64,000 nucleotides of DNA from positions 744,001 to 808,000 of the forward strand of contig JAAVTG010001003.1 of the NCBI GenBank assembly GCA_011947345.1, in the 5' to 3' direction. Shown here one piece after another: positions 55,165 through 64,000 of the stretch. Source of the stretch: Phytophthora quininea. Taxonomy: Eukaryota > Oomycota > Peronosporomycetes > Peronosporales > Peronosporaceae. The first letter of the stretch is position 1, and each line of letters starts with the position of its first letter. The translations under genes and the position numbers were made by a program. Below the pieces are notes generated by a model. The model worked only from the letters and a program-made list of their open reading frames with translations. It did not search any database and was not told the origin of the DNA.

Positions 55165-56460
55165 CGCTGTCTGGGCTGCAATAACTTTCGGGTGTAATGG
55201 CAAATGGGCGAGCGTGGCTCTGGTGTTAGAAGGCAGGGCAATCGGACGACCTGCACGGCGGGTGGAACGCCTTGACGGTCGAGCCTTCACGCGTGACACG
55301 GGTCCAGCCAGCTGGGCCTGAGATCCATCCCACTGCGCTGCAGGGCGTTAGACAGCACTACCAGCGAAACGCGTCGGGGGTTGACTAGAGAAATGGCGGG
55401 CAGCGTATTGTATTGCCGCCCGGAAAGGCACTAGCATGTCGTCGCCGGTGCATTTGCAGCCTGCCACGGGCTGTCGATCTTGTCCACCACGTCGTCTGTA
55501 GCGACCTTCCTGCAGAGGGAGCGCCTGGCGCATTTTCTGGGGCGTCAGCAGCGCGATTGACGCTTATGCCCCGCATCGTGTCCACTTTTGCTTGATTGAT
55601 CTGAGGCGGGCTGGAGACCGCTGCGAACGGCAAGACGGCCGCCGTACTGCTCGCCTGCAAGACCTGCCGGCGATCGTCGACGGTCGAGAGTCTGTCGATG
55701 AGTCCACGCACAGAACACGCCACGGCGTTCAATCGCTTTCGCGGCGTTGATGAACTCGTCGGAGTCAAACGCTCCGTGTCACCTTGCAAAGCGCAGGATG
55801 GAGAGGCACTTTGTGTCGCCACGCTACGCTGCGGCGCTCCACACACTCAGCGCTATCACGACGATGGGGACAGCGAGCCGAGAGCGGCAAGGAGGGTGAG
55901 TCGAGCCACTGCACCCCGAGATGGTGTCGGTCCGACCCTCGAAAGGCGGCGGACCGACAAAGCCCAACGGAGCGAGCAACTTCCGCCCTGCAGCGCCGTC
56001 CTTGCTGTCCGAAAGTGTGCTTTACGCAGCGAATGGCTAAGTCGTCGAACAGAGACGCGAGTGTCTTACGCGTGGAGTGGCAAACCCGAGGCGAGTGCCA
56101 CTGGATGCAAACAAGAGCAGCACCGAAAGGAACAGATAGTTATGTAGGTTGGCTGTCTTGTCCAGGCGTTGTGGCGGCTCGCTCCCTGCTTGCTATCGAT
56201 GCTGCTGCTCCTGCTGATGTTCCGCCCAGCCGACAAGCAGCGGCCTTCGCCTGGTCTCGTTACTACTCTCTGTCACTGCAACGCACGATCGCTGTGGACT
56301 TGACCGGACACATCTGTCGTCGTCGGTCGCGACATAATCACTGAGGCGCCTCCGCCTGGAGACGCTTTTTACACGCAGCAATGCTTTCACTTTACCAGTT
56401 GCCGTGCGCCTTCCACCAGCAGGCCGAGGGCACCAGCAGGCAGCTTACCACGCGCCAACG
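55165..56460. other. Intergenic region between zinc-finger genes 2 and 3
   Basis: About 1.3 kb shared by two divergent zinc-finger genes. Long open frames (such as plus 55784-56344) have arginine/serine-rich shadow-like composition and no homology. TTTCACTTTACCAGTT at 56385-56400 is a weak initiator match for gene 3. Confidence 0.4.
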
Positions 56461-57197
56461 ATGTCGAGCTCTGTGTCTCTGTCCACCACCGCGGCAGCAA
56501 CAGCAGCCGCCGAGCCGGAGGAGCCGCTAATCCACCACTGTCCACGACCGGGATGCCACCGCCAATTCAGCCGCAAGTACTCGCTCGGCGAGCACATGAA
56601 GAGCCACACGGGCGAGCGTCCCCACGTGTGCCCCGTGCAGTCCTGCGCCAAGCGGTTCACAACGTCGGGCAACCTCGCTCGACACAAGCGCATCCACGGA
56701 TACATTGAGCCGCTCAAGTGCCCTGTCGACGGCTGCATCTGCACGTTCCCGAGCCACAACAAGCTCGAGAAGCACATGAAGTTCCACTACGGCGGACCCG
56801 TGCATTTTTGCGACGTGCCCGGGTGCGGCAAGACCTTCACCACCACGGGGAATCTCAACCGCCACCACAAGAGCCAACACCAGAACGAGCCCATGGTTGC
56901 GATGCTAGCGGAGTCGGGATCCAACCGGTCCAGTCCGACGACGACCGATGCGTGGCAGCCTCCGTTGGCACCGGGCCCCCACCATCGCGACTCAAGCGAG
57001 CGTGGTCGACCGGAACGAACCCACTTCCTGCGGAGTCGTCGACGACTTTTAATCGGATCCAAGACGTTGACGACACCATGGATACTCTGACCTCGCTTCT
57101 TGTCGAGACGGGACTCGACTGCGTGGACGACAATAACGCTAGCAATCTGCTAGACGACATGATCCGCTTCCACGTGCAGGATCTCGGCTACTCGTAA
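56461..57197 (+). CDS. C2H2 zinc-finger protein 3 of the cluster
   Basis: Four fingers (HHCPRPGCHRQFSRKYSL; HVCPVQSCAKRFTTSGNL; LKCPVDGCICTFPSHNKL; HFCDVPGCGKTFTTTGNL) after an Ala/Thr-rich start at MSSSVSLSTTAAATAAAEP. A frame slip near 56975 in a C run leads into the true tail (PPPSRLKRAWSTGTN; TMDTLTSLLVETGLDC), ending NLLDDMIRFHVQDLGYS, close to the shared motif. The 19-codon upstream extension from 56404 is not conserved. Confidence 0.88.
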
Positions 57198-58004
57198 GAT
57201 TAAAAACATACGTCAAACCTGCGCGAATTTTGCAGATACCTACGTTAAAAAATAAATTGGAGGTTCTATTTTTTTACTATGGTCGTAATACCCTGCGTTG
57301 CAGTGTTTGCGAGCTTCTAGCACTGCTGCTGTGCGACGGCATGAACATGAAGGCCTAGCAACTAGATTTGCAGCTCCGTGTCCACTTCGACAGCGTTATA
57401 CTTTGTACTTGCGTGCGCGGCACTTATCGTGCGGCCTTGCATTGGCATCGTCGAGCAAAGCTCTTTTGCTGCGATGGTTGACCACTTGCGGGCTGCTGGC
57501 GACGCCCAGAGATCTCAGGGGTGCGGCGTTTTCGCTGCGCGTCGGCGCCGAAGATCCAGCCGCGGGAGGGTCATAAGCCTTGCGGGGATCACGAGCTTTG
57601 ATTTCGCTCCCCCAACACGTTGTCCAGCGGCCTTTTACGCTTGGCGCAAGTGCGACGATGACACAGTCCACGCGAAGTAACAGCAACTCGCCATCAGTGG
57701 AAAGTGGACATCGGCGAGGGCGGCCATATCTCAGGCACCAGGCAACACGCAGCGGCTTTGCCTCTACGAACAGCAGAGCGCTGTCACACGGCGCTCGGCT
57801 CCTCCTGATCGCCGCCAGACGTCAAAACCCGGCTGACTCGATTCTGTAACGGCCAGGAGTCGGTTTACACTTGGTTTTAAGTATGACTGCACCAAAAGGG
57901 CTTCATTGGCCGTTCAATGGACAGCTCGACAACTGTCTTGTGTGCGGCGATCGGTCTCCGGTCCGCCCCCGGATCGGGAGCTTCAGCTTTGCAGCGCAGA
58001 TATT
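57198..58004. other. Intergenic region between zinc-finger genes 3 and 4
   Basis: About 800 bases with no recognisable gene. An AT-rich stretch at 57230-57280 is probably the 3' end of gene 3. Confidence 0.4.
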
Positions 58005-58020
58005 GCTCACTTCCCAATCA
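58005..58020 (+). promoter_or_regulatory. Oomycete initiator-like element of zinc-finger gene 4
   Basis: GCTCACTTCCCAATCA matches GCTCAYTYYNCAWTTT closely, 40-55 bp before the ATG. Confidence 0.65.
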
Positions 58021-58059
58021 ACCTTCTCCCCACACACCAAACAGAAACCTTTCCCAATC

Positions 58060-58695
58060 ATGATGACTGTCGAGCCCCAGGACAAGCTGTGCGGCTTCAA
58101 GCGCCAACTCAGCGAGTCGGGCGCCTTCTGCTGTCCGCAGTCGGGCTGCCACCGCGAGTTCACCCGCAAGTACACACTGACGGAGCACGCCAAGACCCAC
58201 ACGGGCGAGCGACCGCATCTGTGCCCTGTGCCCTCGTGCGGCAAGCGCTTCAGCACCTCTGGCAACTTGTCGCGCCACAAGCGTCTGCACGGCTACATCG
58301 AGCCGCTCAAGTGTCCCGTCAGCGGCTGCATCTGCACGTTCCCCAGCAACATCAAGCTGGAGAAGCATATGAAGTTCCACTTCGGAGACGACGTCAAGGC
58401 GTGTGTCGTGCCCGGCTGCGGCAAGACCTTCAGCACGACAGGCAACCTGAACCGCCACCTCAAGAACCACCACGGCGGCGTCGCGACCTGCTCGAGCCCC
58501 GTCGCGTCCAAGGTCGTCGTCGCCAGCGGCAGCCCCACCGCCGCCGAGCAGTGGATCCCCACCACGCCCATCGACGACTTGTCGCTCTTCGGCGACGCAC
58601 TCAGCACGGACTTTGACTTTTCTCAGACGGCCTCCGACGAGGACCTCATGGACGTGCTCGTGTCCTTCCTCGACGACGAGCCGTGCCAGTTCTAG
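58060..58695 (+). CDS. C2H2 zinc-finger protein 4 of the cluster
   Basis: Intact four-finger paralogue. Starts MMTVEPQDKLCGFKRQLSES, with the (L/F)KRQL motif shared with gene 5. Fingers: FCCPQSGCHREFTRKYTL, HLCPVPSCGKRFSTSGNL, LKCPVSGCICTFPSNIKL and KACVVPGCGKTFSTTGNL. The tail has TAAEQWIPTTPIDDLSLFGD and an acidic end EDLMDVLVSFLDDEPCQF, an analogue of the cluster motif. Second Met at 58063 is an equally possible start. Confidence 0.92.
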   Translation: MMTVEPQDKLCGFKRQLSESGAFCCPQSGCHREFTRKYTLTEHAKTHTGERPHLCPVPSCGKRFSTSGNLSRHKRLHGYIEPLKCPVSGCICTFPSNIKLEKHMKFHFGDDVKACVVPGCGKTFSTTGNLNRHLKNHHGGVATCSSPVASKVVVASGSPTAAEQWIPTTPIDDLSLFGDALSTDFDFSQTASDEDLMDVLVSFLDDEPCQF

Positions 58696-59252
58696 AGAGG
58701 TTTTAGCCCACGTAGATTGATAGCCGTCACTTATTTTATTGCTCAACACGAATGTAAAGCGCCATTCCTCCGTTCCCAATCGTTCCTTATTGCAACGACG
58801 CCGAAAAAATGCTCTTCCCGTGACGCTTTTCGGCATCACGGATGGCGAACAAGTTGCTGTATTTTTCCTTGGGCTTTGAGCCAAACTTTTCGCCGTACAT
58901 GTAGCCAGCTCCGGTGCCTCGGATCGGGACGACAACACCAAGCAGACATCAATGCTTCAAGATTATGCCCCACGGCTGACGACAGTGTGCACGCGGTGGA
59001 CAGGAACCGCATCAACGGCGGACGATGAAGGGCGTCCAGCTGGTGCGAGCGGCTTGTGGCAGGACGGCCGAGTTGTGACAGCGTCGCCACGCACGCGGGT
59101 CTCGCAACACCGGGCCAGGCCTTACTGGTGTCACACGACTTCCCTGCGAGTATCTCGCGCACGGCGAACACATCTCCACGCAGCAGGCACCGCCGCTGAG
59201 GTCTGCGCTCACGGCGGTGGCAACGCCAGGGGGCAGCTCGGGCTCCAATGCT
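58696..59252. other. Intergenic region between zinc-finger genes 4 and 5
   Basis: No recognisable gene; long open frames on both strands lack family features. Confidence 0.4.
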
Positions 59253-59268
59253 GCTCATTCAGCAATTG
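59253..59268 (+). promoter_or_regulatory. Oomycete initiator-like element of zinc-finger gene 5
   Basis: GCTCATTCAGCAATTG is a near-perfect match to the GCTCAYTYYNCAWTTT core, 41-57 bp before the ATG. Confidence 0.7.
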
Positions 59269-59309
59269 TCCTCGACTAGTCACAGACCTCCCCCCTCCCC
59301 ACCACCCAG

Positions 59310-59974
59310 ATGTCTTCTAGTCTTGAATCGACCACCAAGAGCTGCAGCTTGAAACGCCAACTGACCGAGGCAACGGTGGTGCACATGTGCCTCGAACCAG
59401 GCTGCAAGCGTCGGTTCACTCGCAAATACACGCTCGTGGAGCACGCCAAGACCCACACGGGGAGAAGCCCCACGTGTGTCCCGTGCGGACGTGCGGCAAG
59501 CGGTTCACGACGTCGGGCAACTTGTCCCGTCACAAGCGTCTGCACGGCTACATTGAGCCCCTCAAATGTCCTGTGCAAGGTTGCATCTGCGCTTTTCCCA
59601 GCAACAACAAGCTCGAGAAGCACATGAAGTTCCACTACGGCACTGCACACAAGATCTGTGTGGTGCCAGGCTGCGGCAAGACCTTCAGCACGACCGGCAA
59701 CCTCAACCGCCATCTGAAGAATCAGCACGGACAGAGGCAGCAGGAGATCGCTACCATCACGACACCGCCAATGCCCAAGCACGGCGCCAGCAGTCCGACG
59801 AGCGCTGAGCAATGGTATCCTCTCCCGACCACTGCACCTGTCGATGCTCTCTGGCCAGACATGTCGTTGATGGCAACCTCGACGACCATGGGGCTGTTTG
59901 AAGACGTGTGGAACCCCGTGTTACTCGACACGCTGGTGAACATCTTCGACGACCAAAGCAACTTTTCGTGTTAA
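59310..59974 (+). CDS. C2H2 zinc-finger protein 5 of the cluster
   Basis: Starts MSSSLESTTKSCSLKRQLTE. Four fingers: HMCLEPGCKRRFTRKYTL, HVCPVRTCGKRFTTSGNL, LKCPVQGCICAFPSNNKL and KICVVPGCGKTFSTTGNL. The tail shares SPTSAEQWYPLP with gene 4 and ends LLDTLVNIFDDQSNFSC. One frame slip near 59460 in the THTGEKP linker, where GGGG would need one more base. Genes 4 and 5 are the closest pair outside the inverted duplication. Confidence 0.9.
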
Positions 59975-60474
59975 GATGACAGCAGATCTTGAATAGTGAT
60001 AGCCTGTAGAGCCTAAGTTAAGTTTGACACCAATCTGCAACTGTTTTGATGTTTTACGTCGCCTCACAGAAGCAACAGGGTCTTGTAGAAGGGGAACTAC
60101 TCTTCCAAGACCCTGGACTCGATTCCCATGCACTCGGCATCGGTTCTGAACGTTTGTAGTAGGTCGAGGATTCCAAAGACACATTGAACACCAACGTGGG
60201 AGCTGGAACTCCCAAAGCACCAACATGTACTATGATAGCTGCTTAGGTCTCTTGCGGGTAAATCCCAAACTGCGGACGAGAGTCTCCTCGAGGCCTCCCG
60301 TACCACAAACTCTTTCCCCATCATCGCGTCTTACCTGCCCATCTGGGCAGTCCAGGAAGACGACAGGTGAAGCTTGAGCAACTGGGCGCGGCAATGAGCC
60401 GCAGCCCACTACAACGTTGAACATGATGGCCAAAAGGTGCTAAGTACTTTTATTCCTTTTGTACATCGTCCTAA
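59975..60474. other. Intergenic region, convergent 3' ends
   Basis: 500 bases between zinc-finger genes 5 and 6, which converge. Nothing recognised. Confidence 0.4.
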
Positions 60475-61374
60475 TCAAATAAACTGGCGCGCGGCCTCAG
60501 CATCGATCGCGTCGTCCAGCATGACGCTCAACGCGTCCAACAAGTCGTCGTTCCACACGCAGTCAAACTTTGCGGCGCTGCTCCCTGGCTCCGACGGAGA
60601 CGACCACCACGGCTCGATGCTGGCGTCGTTATCGTTGTCGTCGTCGGATCCGGAATCGCTGGCGGTGGAGCACGGACTGGAGCACGGACTGGAGCAGACT
60701 GAGCTCTCCTCTTTGATGCCACCCTCGCACTTGGCCGCCGTCGTCGAGGGCGACCGCGCTGCTGCTGCGGGCGACGCCGGCGGTGGGGACGCCACTCCAC
60801 CGTGGTGCTTTTTCAGGTGGCGGTTCAAGTTGCCCGTGGTGCTGAACGTCCGGCCGCACGCCTCGACGTGGCAGACCTTGACGTCGCCGCCGTAGTGGAA
60901 CGTGAGGTGCCGCTCCAGCTTGTTGGCGCTGGGGAACACGCAGATGCAGCCGCTGACGGGACACTTGAGCGGGTCGATTTTGCCGTGCATCCGTTTGTGT
61001 CGGGACAGGTTACCCGACGTCGTGAAGCGCTTGCCGCACGACGCCACGGGGCACACGTGCACCCGTTTGCGCGGACGCGGCGCAGTGGTGTCGGCTCGCC
61101 GTAGTGCGAATCCAAACTGCTGCTGGGCCACCGGCGTCGGCATGAAGCCCGTGAAGAGTATCGGCTGAACCGGGAGGCTGTAGAACGACTGCTGACTCAC
61201 GCAGTTCGTGTTGCAGAAGGCCCGGGGGCGTTGACACTTGCCATCATGAGTATTCACTGCAAGGGGAAAAAGTGAGAATGGTCGATATTCGCGACGCATT
61301 TCAGCAGTTTTACAGCCTGCTGTCTCGACTCGCTGGATCTCGCCTTTCAGAGACGGCGTCGGCTTCGTCGGCAT
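60475..61374 (-). CDS. C2H2 zinc-finger protein 6, first finger lost (left arm copy)
   Basis: Same family as genes 1-5, but only three fingers remain: HVCPVASCGKRFTTSGNL, LKCPVSGCICVFPSANKL and KVCHVEACGRTFSTTGNL. Where finger 1 should be, the protein reads ADTTAPRPRKRVHVCPV with no Cys pair. The start MPTKPTPSLKGEIQRVE is the best in-frame ATG; a later start at MPTPVAQQQFGF is possible. The tail has repeats of SSPCSSPC, a long Asp/Asn acidic run and ends LLDALSVMLDDAIDAEAARQFI. An open frame continues upstream to 61839 but overlaps presumed promoter. Mirror copy at 62920-63810. Confidence 0.85.
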   Translation of the reverse strand: MPTKPTPSLKGEIQRVETAGCKTAEMRREYRPFSLFPLAVNTHDGKCQRPRAFCNTNCVSQQSFYSLPVQPILFTGFMPTPVAQQQFGFALRRADTTAPRPRKRVHVCPVASCGKRFTTSGNLSRHKRMHGKIDPLKCPVSGCICVFPSANKLERHLTFHYGGDVKVCHVEACGRTFSTTGNLNRHLKKHHGGVASPPPASPAAAARSPSTTAAKCEGGIKEESSVCSSPCSSPCSTASDSGSDDDNDNDASIEPWWSSPSEPGSSAAKFDCVWNDDLLDALSVMLDDAIDAEAARQFI

Positions 61375-61999
61375 GTGCTTCGGGTCGATAGGGAGAGGGC
61401 GGTCGCTGCAGCAGGATATCCATAGGGTCCTTTTAAGACATTCAAGACGCAATGCATGCCGTACATGTACAAGTAAGCGATAACGCTGACGAATCGACCA
61501 CCCGGTTGGACGGGCGAGAGTGGCGAAACGCTTTGAGCCCTGCAAGTGGGGGTGGAAGTCGCCTGAGTCGACCGGTGCGGAGCGGATTTTCCTCGGTAGC
61601 CGGTGTTGCGCACCTGACTCACCCGGGCCCTGTGGCATTTCACTGGGGCCGAGACTCCATTTCCGCGTTGCTGCCTGCGAAAAATACCTCAGGCCTCCTC
61701 GGTGTCGATGAGTGGAGGGAAAGGGGTCTCCGGTCTCTAGTGTTGAGTGTTGGGGCAACATCGGTTCCGAGGCACCACCGCTGTTTTGCGAACTAATGGC
61801 CCGAGCCGGCTGGTCGCGTATTATTGCTGGCCGTTCCACCGCGTGTACTGGTGTTTATCAAACACGGTCGTTTGCAAAACGGGTCGGCAGCATGCAGACC
61901 GCGTTGCAGTCCGTGTTGGCTTAACCGACTCGAGCGCTCACCCACGCTAGGAACCACGCTTGCGAGACGCGTCGCTGCAGATGGTGGGGCGGGGCGGCA
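60487..61999 (-). repeat. Inverted duplication, left arm
   Basis: About 1.5 kb that is the near-identical reverse complement of 62291-63803. It covers zinc-finger gene 6 except the last few codons, plus about 620 bp upstream. Seen differences are few: one C in a run (about 61502, CCC against CCCC in the mirror), one G/T near 61988, and small changes at the outer edge (GCGCGCGG against GCGTGG). Confidence 0.95.
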
Positions 62000-62290
62000 G
62001 ACTGCTCTCTGTGCGTTGTGGTGACGATAGCAATCCCTCATGAGCTCCTGCTCTTGTTGAATTTCGCCAGAAGTTTAAAGTGGTTGTATATGGTGGTTGA
62101 AGCGACTGAAATGAGACCGAGTCTTGACTGTTAACACTTCGTCACCTCCGCGAAGTTCTACTGCTTCCGATAAATAAAAGCACTCCAGGGTAAAACAGCT
62201 CCATTATTGATGCCCGGTGCACAACACCATCGCAATCCACGCAGAAAACGATGAGTCAGCAACACTAAACCAAGGAAATCTTGTCGTGTG
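62000..62290. other. Spacer of the inverted duplication
   Basis: About 290 bp of unique sequence between the two arms. No gene, no terminal repeats and no transposon end were seen. It would be the shared upstream core of the divergent gene pair 6/7. Confidence 0.6.
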
Positions 62291-63803
62291 CCCTGCCGCC
62301 CCGCACCACCATCTGCAGCGACGCGTCTCGCAAGCGTGGTTCCTAGCGTGGGTGAGCGCTCGAGTCGGTTAAGCCAACACGGACTGCAACGCGGTCTGCA
62401 TGCTGCCGACCCGTTTTGCAAACGACCGTGTTTGATAAACACCAGTACACGCGGTGGAACGGCCAGCAATAATACGCGACCAGCCGGCTCGGGCCATTAG
62501 TTCGCAAAACAGCGGTGGTGCCTCGGAACCGATGTTGCCCCAACACTCAACACTAGAGACCGGAGACCCCTTTCCCTCCACTCATCGACACCGAGGAGGC
62601 CTGAGGTATTTTTCGCAGGCAGCAACGCGGAAATGGAGTCTCGGCCCCAGTGAAATGCCACAGGGCCCGGGTGAGTCAGGTGCGCAACACCGGCTACCGA
62701 GGAAAATCCGCTCCGCACCGGTCGACTCAGGCGACTTCCACCCCCACTTGCAGGGCTCAAAGCGTTTCGCCACTCTCGCCCGTCCAACCGGGGTGGTCGA
62801 TTCGTCAGCGTTATCGCTTACTTGTACATGTACGGCATGCATTGCGTCTTGAATGTCTTAAAAGGACCCTATGGATATCCTGCTGCAGCGACCGCCCTCT
62901 CCCTATCGACCCGAAGCACATGCCGACGAAGCCGACGCCGTCTCTGAAAGGCGAGATCCAGCGAGTCGAGACAGCAGGCTGTAAAACTGCTGAAATGCGT
63001 CGCGAATATCGACCATTCTCACTTTTCCCCCTTGCAGTGAATACTCATGATGGCAAGTGTCAACGCCCCCGGGCCTTCTGCAACACGAACTGCGTGAGTC
63101 AGCAGTCGTTCTACAGCCTCCCGGTTCAGCCGATACTCTTCACGGGCTTCATGCCGACGCCGGTGGCCCAGCAGCAGTTTGGATTCGCACTACGGCGAGC
63201 CGACACCACTGCGCCGCGTCCGCGCAAACGGGTGCACGTGTGCCCCGTGGCGTCGTGCGGCAAGCGCTTCACGACGTCGGGTAACCTGTCCCGACACAAA
63301 CGGATGCACGGCAAAATCGACCCGCTCAAGTGTCCCGTCAGCGGCTGCATCTGCGTGTTCCCCAGCGCCAACAAGCTGGAGCGGCACCTCACGTTCCACT
63401 ACGGCGGCGACGTCAAGGTCTGCCACGTCGAGGCGTGCGGCCGGACGTTCAGCACCACGGGCAACTTGAACCGCCACCTGAAAAAGCACCACGGTGGAGT
63501 GGCGTCCCCACCGCCGGCGTCGCCCGCAGCAGCAGCGCGGTCGCCCTCGACGACGGCGGCCAAGTGCGAGGGTGGCATCAAAGAGGAGAGCTCAGTCTGC
63601 TCCAGTCCGTGCTCCAGTCCGTGCTCCACCGCCAGCGATTCCGGATCCGACGACGACAACGATAACGACGCCAGCATCGAGCCGTGGTGGTCGTCTCCGT
63701 CGGAGCCAGGGAGCAGCGCCGCAAAGTTTGACTGCGTGTGGAACGACGACTTGTTGGACGCGTTGAGCGTCATGCTGGACGACGCGATCGATGCTGAGGC
63801 CAC
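62291..63803 (+). repeat. Inverted duplication, right arm
   Basis: Mirror of 60487-61999. The arm ends inside the last codons of zinc-finger gene 7, where the sequences diverge (DAIDAEAT-R-stop against DAIDAEAARQFI). Confidence 0.95.
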
Positions 63804-63810
63804 GCGCTGA
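62920..63810 (+). CDS. C2H2 zinc-finger protein 7 (right arm copy of gene 6)
   Basis: Residue for residue the same as gene 6 in the visible parts, including the missing first finger, the three remaining fingers and the acidic tail. It ends LLDALSVMLDDAIDAEATR because the arm stops just before the original end; the last codons are taken from the flanking sequence. No frame slip in the coding part; the single-base difference between arms lies upstream (about 62790). Divergent from gene 6 across a 290-bp spacer plus the duplicated upstream parts. Confidence 0.83.
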   Translation: MPTKPTPSLKGEIQRVETAGCKTAEMRREYRPFSLFPLAVNTHDGKCQRPRAFCNTNCVSQQSFYSLPVQPILFTGFMPTPVAQQQFGFALRRADTTAPRPRKRVHVCPVASCGKRFTTSGNLSRHKRMHGKIDPLKCPVSGCICVFPSANKLERHLTFHYGGDVKVCHVEACGRTFSTTGNLNRHLKKHHGGVASPPPASPAAAARSPSTTAAKCEGGIKEESSVCSSPCSSPCSTASDSGSDDDNDNDASIEPWWSSPSEPGSSAAKFDCVWNDDLLDALSVMLDDAIDAEATR

Positions 63811-64000
63811 TAAAATAGATAGAGAACACTTCAGGGATAACAAGCAAATCAATGGCCACGCAAATGAAATCCAACTAGATGTCGACTTCAATATGAATTT
63901 CTTGGGCAGTGGACAGCGCCCGAAAAAAATGTTTAGCCCACGATTGAGATCGGCAATCGTGCAGCAAAGTTGGCATTGCCCAAAGCGCAGCCGCCATCTT
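63811..64000. other. Window end
   Basis: 190 bases after zinc-finger gene 7; nothing recognised. Confidence 0.4.

Noticed and set aside
55784..56344. 187-codon frame between zinc-finger genes 2 and 3
   Set aside because: No domain, skewed Arg/Ser/Ala composition, lies in a divergent upstream region.
61375..61839. Upstream extension of zinc-finger gene 6 to a 454-residue protein
   Set aside because: The mirror copy is broken in the same region by the single-base difference and no other paralogue has such an extension; probably leader and promoter.

Overview
The window looks like nuclear DNA of an oomycete, most likely Phytophthora or a close relative in the Peronosporales. The evidence is two secreted proteins with RXLR-EER host-targeting motifs, a myosin ending in a PX domain, flagellar and peroxisomal genes, dense genes on both strands, 55-120 nt introns with GTRNGT donors, and promoter elements resembling the oomycete initiator (GCTCAYTYYNCAWTTT). 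No prokaryotic operons, CRISPR arrays or rRNA genes were seen.

Layout. 1-1.9 kb: decayed PTPA (PP2A activator) fragment between two diverged direct repeats. 1.9-23.2 kb: housekeeping block with cysteinyl-tRNA synthetase, ribosomal protein L6, an IQ-motif protein, PFK-2/FBPase-2, kinesin, IMP dehydrogenase, a RING-H2 E3 ligase, a MIT/EF-hand-like protein, the PP2A scaffold subunit, a three-PH-domain protein and a myosin-PX. 23.2-30 kb: accessory stretch with a dead and a live copy of the myosin PX tail, two RXLR effectors, a GST remnant and a possible transposon scar. 30-38 kb: Pin1-type parvulin, COQ8-type kinase, FH2 formin, two hypotheticals. 38.3-43.2 kb: a hAT transposon with exact 8-bp target duplications that carries both a transposase and a broken PDR-type ABC transporter. 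43.3-52.6 kb: secreted acidic protein, PEX16, TSEN34, DRC5, a long coiled-coil protein, a secreted glycine-rich protein and an FKBP12 with a minor-spliceosome AT-AC intron. 53-64 kb: seven C2H2 zinc-finger paralogues, the last two forming a near-identical 1.5-kb inverted duplication.

Functional links: PP2A appears twice (scaffold gene and dead activator). Flagellar/cytoskeletal genes (kinesin, myosin, formin, DRC5, coiled-coil) fit a zoosporic organism. PEX16/TSEN34, DRC5/coiled-coil, Pin1/COQ8 and PH/myosin are divergent pairs with very short shared upstream regions. Two metabolic enzymes (PFK-2/FBPase-2 and IMPDH) lack residues needed for catalysis in their families.

Caveat: about 30 conserved genes or exons are interrupted by single-base frameshifts, most of them one base short in a homopolymer. 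They look like residual consensus errors of the assembly, so protein descriptions read across them. CDS coordinates give the whole gene span; exon limits are in the evidence text.
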